Assembly: GCA_008508345.1 (NCBI GenBank)
Contig: QNGE01001292.1
Span: 32,789 to 96,788 of the forward strand
Reading direction: 5' to 3'
From: Paragonimus westermani
Taxonomy: Eukaryota; Platyhelminthes; Trematoda; Plagiorchiida; Troglotrematidae
DNA: 64,000 nucleotides
A program made the translations under genes and the position numbers. Position 1 is the stretch's first letter, and each line of letters begins with the position of its first letter. Positions 61,136-64,000 of the stretch are shown here, in pieces. Under the pieces are notes generated by a model that searched no databases, was not told the origin of the DNA, and was given only the letters and a program-made list of their open reading frames with translations.

Positions 61136-62029
61136 TATGCCAATACATGTATTTGCTGGATGATTAGACTTTGAAGTGACAGTAAGTAATCAGAACTGGT
61201 CATTCTTGAGAAAAATGCAGAAATCCTGATGTGGTATCAGTGAAGCTATAGTTTGTGGAATTTGCTGCCTGCAGACGGTAACATGTTATAAAAAACTGTG
61301 GTAGATTAACACAAATTACAGATGATCCGACGATGACGTGGAGACCAACAGCTCTCAAATGGTGAGTGAAAGCGACAGGTATGAATCAGAAGACCGATCA
61401 TTGATGCACACAACTTCACAGTCAAAAAACTCAAATGGCTTCATTCACGCAACAGCAAGTTGCGTTATGTTTCAGTCAAACAGAACAAATACACAAACTG
61501 CTAAGGGTTGAATTGTGGTTGTTTTATGTCAACCAATCAAAAACCACGGTCAGCTGCTACATCAACTTTGTTAGTAAGAGGTGGCGTCTCAGACAGAAAC
61601 AACCGAGTTACTGGCCGTAAGGTCGTAGGACTTAACAACGAACGGCAAATCGAGAGAAGCAAGGTGCGCTTATCGTTCAACAGCAACCGTGAATACTGCT
61701 GTTCCTGGAGAGAAGGAGACTTTCTTCCCACTAAAAAGAGATTGCTTGGTAGTGCTGAGAATACTGTTGTTGTTTATCTTGATTCGGCAGCTTAGCCTAT
61801 TACAAGGATATGATTTGGTCAACATGTACCGTTCTATGTGGATGCCTTTCTCTTGTGTACCCGGGAAAATTTAATCTGAATAGCTTAATAATACGCCGGA
61901 TTATTTGTTTAATTTTCTCAATGGACGACATGTTTTACCCGGTCAAAACAGAGATTAAGATGTGCACGTTAGCGTACATATCTGTGTATAAAAAATTTCC
62001 AAAATTAAAAAAATCATGTGTACATGTGT
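61136..62029. other. Non-coding stretch
   Basis: Several overlapping open frames (61435-61874) share one region in three phases and none is recognised. Confidence 0.35.
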
Positions 62030-62900
62030 ATCCATATGTTTACGTACTAGGAGAAAACAGTGGTGAATTAATGTGTACATGCATACAAATACATATTTTG
62101 TATGTTCAAAAATAGGCCGAAGTATATGAGCACATACATGTACACATGGTTCGTCATATACCTATGAATATATATATATATATTTATAAATACGTGAAAA
62201 TATTTATGTCAACCAGGGTGAACATAGATATGTATTTGTTTGAGTTGGCGGGTATATGCAAGTAACATAAACTTGTGTATGTGTATGATATAATATTCCC
62301 GTACACGCATGTTTACGCGTTAACCAATGAGGATGCCTACTGTTCGGGAGGCATCTTTAAAGTATTCAAAAGAGGCCTACGCGGGGTAGTGGATGATTTA
62401 ATGTAAAGTTCCAAATCCATACCTGTTTGAAACCCGTACCGTAACAGATCCATACCTAGTGTGTATACATACATATGTGTGTGTGCGTTTACTTTGGTAG
62501 GCGCATACACGTAAATACGAATATATATATGTATATGTACAAATATATACCGACATAATTGAAAACATACCTCGAGATGCATATGTATAAGCAAATATGA
62601 AGTATATAAGTGTAAACATAACTGTAGGTATGTGCACTTTTAGTTAAACACTTATTTATGCGCAAATTCATAAATGTATAAATTACGTTGTTATATATAT
62701 GTATATGCATCCTTTTATGGTAGCACATATACGTATCACTTGCGTGGATGTTATTACATACATACCTATATGCATATCTACACATACATGTTCATTTCCT
62801 CATAGAAATTAACGAGCATACGGGAATCAACATGAGCATATTTACGTATACATATATCCATATGCTTCTACATGTGTGTGCATATATGATCAAGACTTTC
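62030..62900. repeat. ATGTAT/TACATA-rich low-complexity tract
   Basis: This is a long run of alternating purine-pyrimidine words such as TACATACATAC, ATATGTATATG and GTGTGTG, with (TA)n at 62169-62183. Open frames on both strands here are products of the low complexity. There is no fixed repeat period by eye. Confidence 0.75.
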
Positions 62901-63979
62901 GAACCTCACTCAACAAACGACGGTAGCTAGCGCAAAAGCGAAAATAAATGCACGCACAATACTGACTGGTATATCCACGGACATACTACTGAAGTAAGGT
63001 TCGATAAACCGAACGTCAGCAAGTAATGAGAAGACCAAATAAGTGAACGTAGCTGGTAAGATCACATAATAGGTTTGTGTGCTCTTTCATTTGACGCTGT
63101 TTACTTCTCCTCTGTGTGCAAATGACTATTCTTCCTCCTTCCCGTTGATCATGTTGCGTGATCCACTTTATTGCAGTCCACACAGAGGTAAGTAGTTTGA
63201 GAATGTTTGTAGTAGGTGCTGGTACCAAACACAGCACTGACTGCACTGTATCCGTTAAACGTTGTTTTTAATTCGATTCACGGGTGCTAGCTTCCGGAGA
63301 GGTATCCGACAACCGTTGTATCTTACTGATTTCAGTACACGCCGCTCTTAATAGCTTCGCCTAACTTCTATTTTGAACTGCCTGAGTGTAGTCATCTATT
63401 ACGAGCCGCTTCCAATTTTCAAATTCCTTGGCTTATTCTCGTCAATTACTAGATGGAATGTTGGCAGCTTCTGAGATAGCCACAGATAGGCTGAATAGTT
63501 TGTCGGACACAAATGCAATCTTGCTGGTCGACATTATTTGGAAAATGCAAATCTGCTGATATGCAGTAGAGAAAATGCTGTATTTTGGGACATTGGAGTT
63601 TACTACCAAGCTCTTCCCAATCAGTGGTACCTGCTTTTCAGCAAGTTTTTGTGACCCTAAGTCATCGAAAGACATTTGGTCGATTGTTTCACTATTTCTG
63701 TACCTGGCATTGAACAGTCCAGCAAAACTTCAGGTTGACTTGACGGTGACTCATTTACCCTCCGCAAAGCAGCAACACGTCTACCATTATCGGTTCATCC
63801 ATACACCACAAATTAATGGCTGTATATTGCCAAATATTCTTCGCACTCGTTATTCTATTAAGTCGAACTGTGAAACGGACACAGATATAAAACACACCTG
63901 GTTCATTACATCTAATGGAGAGGACTTCGACTTTGAGAGTGACTGGCAACAAGCATCTATATTCTTCAGCCAAACCGAT
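62901..63979. other. Non-coding stretch
   Basis: No recognisable gene or repeat. Minus-strand open frames at 63016-63246, 63442-63675 and 63755-63973 are of chance length. Confidence 0.4.
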
Positions 63980-64000
63980 TCATCATCATCATCATCATCA
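63980..64000 (+). repeat. (TCA)n microsatellite
   Basis: Seven TCA units reaching the window edge, so the true length is unknown. Confidence 0.9.

Noticed and set aside
62337..62785. Several overlapping minus-strand open frames rich in Tyr, Ile and His
   Set aside because: They are by-products of the ATGTAT/TACATA low-complexity tract.
1..64000. CRISPR arrays, rRNA genes or a spliced-leader RNA gene
   Set aside because: No regularly spaced repeats, no rRNA-like segments and no known flatworm spliced-leader sequence were seen.

Overview
This window looks like a eukaryotic, gene-poor and repeat-rich scaffold piece. It is AT-rich by eye, has microsatellites and a 629-base run of N (45412-46040), and shows no dense long ORFs, operons or bacterial signals. 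The mobile elements make a flatworm the best fit, most likely a digenean trematode: two families of Penelope-like elements (PLEs) with GIY-YIG endonuclease, and a tRNA-headed SINE that carries a hammerhead ribozyme in the manner of the schistosome Sm-alpha repeat. The species cannot be named from this sequence.

Layout. 885-1441 is the 3' end of a minus-strand PLE (GIY-YIG domain plus ribozyme-bearing tail), cut off by a SINE at about 1446-1580. SINE pieces recur at 10840-10890 (minus), 11190-11285, 13186-13540, 16845-17350, 41535-41765, 46095-46270 and 60245-61135. 18027-19820 holds a minus-strand PLE tail followed by a decayed plus-strand PLE of a second family: reverse transcriptase, thumb/linker, GIY-YIG and 3' tail. 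24596-25190 is an old tandem duplication. 31843-31928 is a fold-back of two PLE termini. A second dispersed repeat occurs at 15035-15290 and 45110-45365. 59748-60155 is a solo LTR with a perfect 5-bp target-site duplication. 62030-62900 is an ATGTAT/TACATA-rich tract, and the window ends in a (TCA)n microsatellite.

Protein-coding content. No host gene can be recognised. The open frames are about as long as chance allows at this base composition. I list four short plus- or minus-strand islands as candidate exons because plausible splice sites frame them, all at low confidence; the best is a possible terminal exon at 34480-34628 with AATAAA at 35007.

How the parts fit together. The most interesting theme is that both the autonomous elements (PLEs) and the short non-autonomous repeat carry the same small self-cleaving RNA architecture: CUGANGA, helix II, GAAA, a very small helix III, then a UH cleavage site. 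Three PLE tails and several SINE copies can be aligned to it, with sequence changes that keep helix II paired. A SINE directly abuts the truncation point of one PLE. This suggests, but does not prove, a shared or exchanged retrotransposition strategy.
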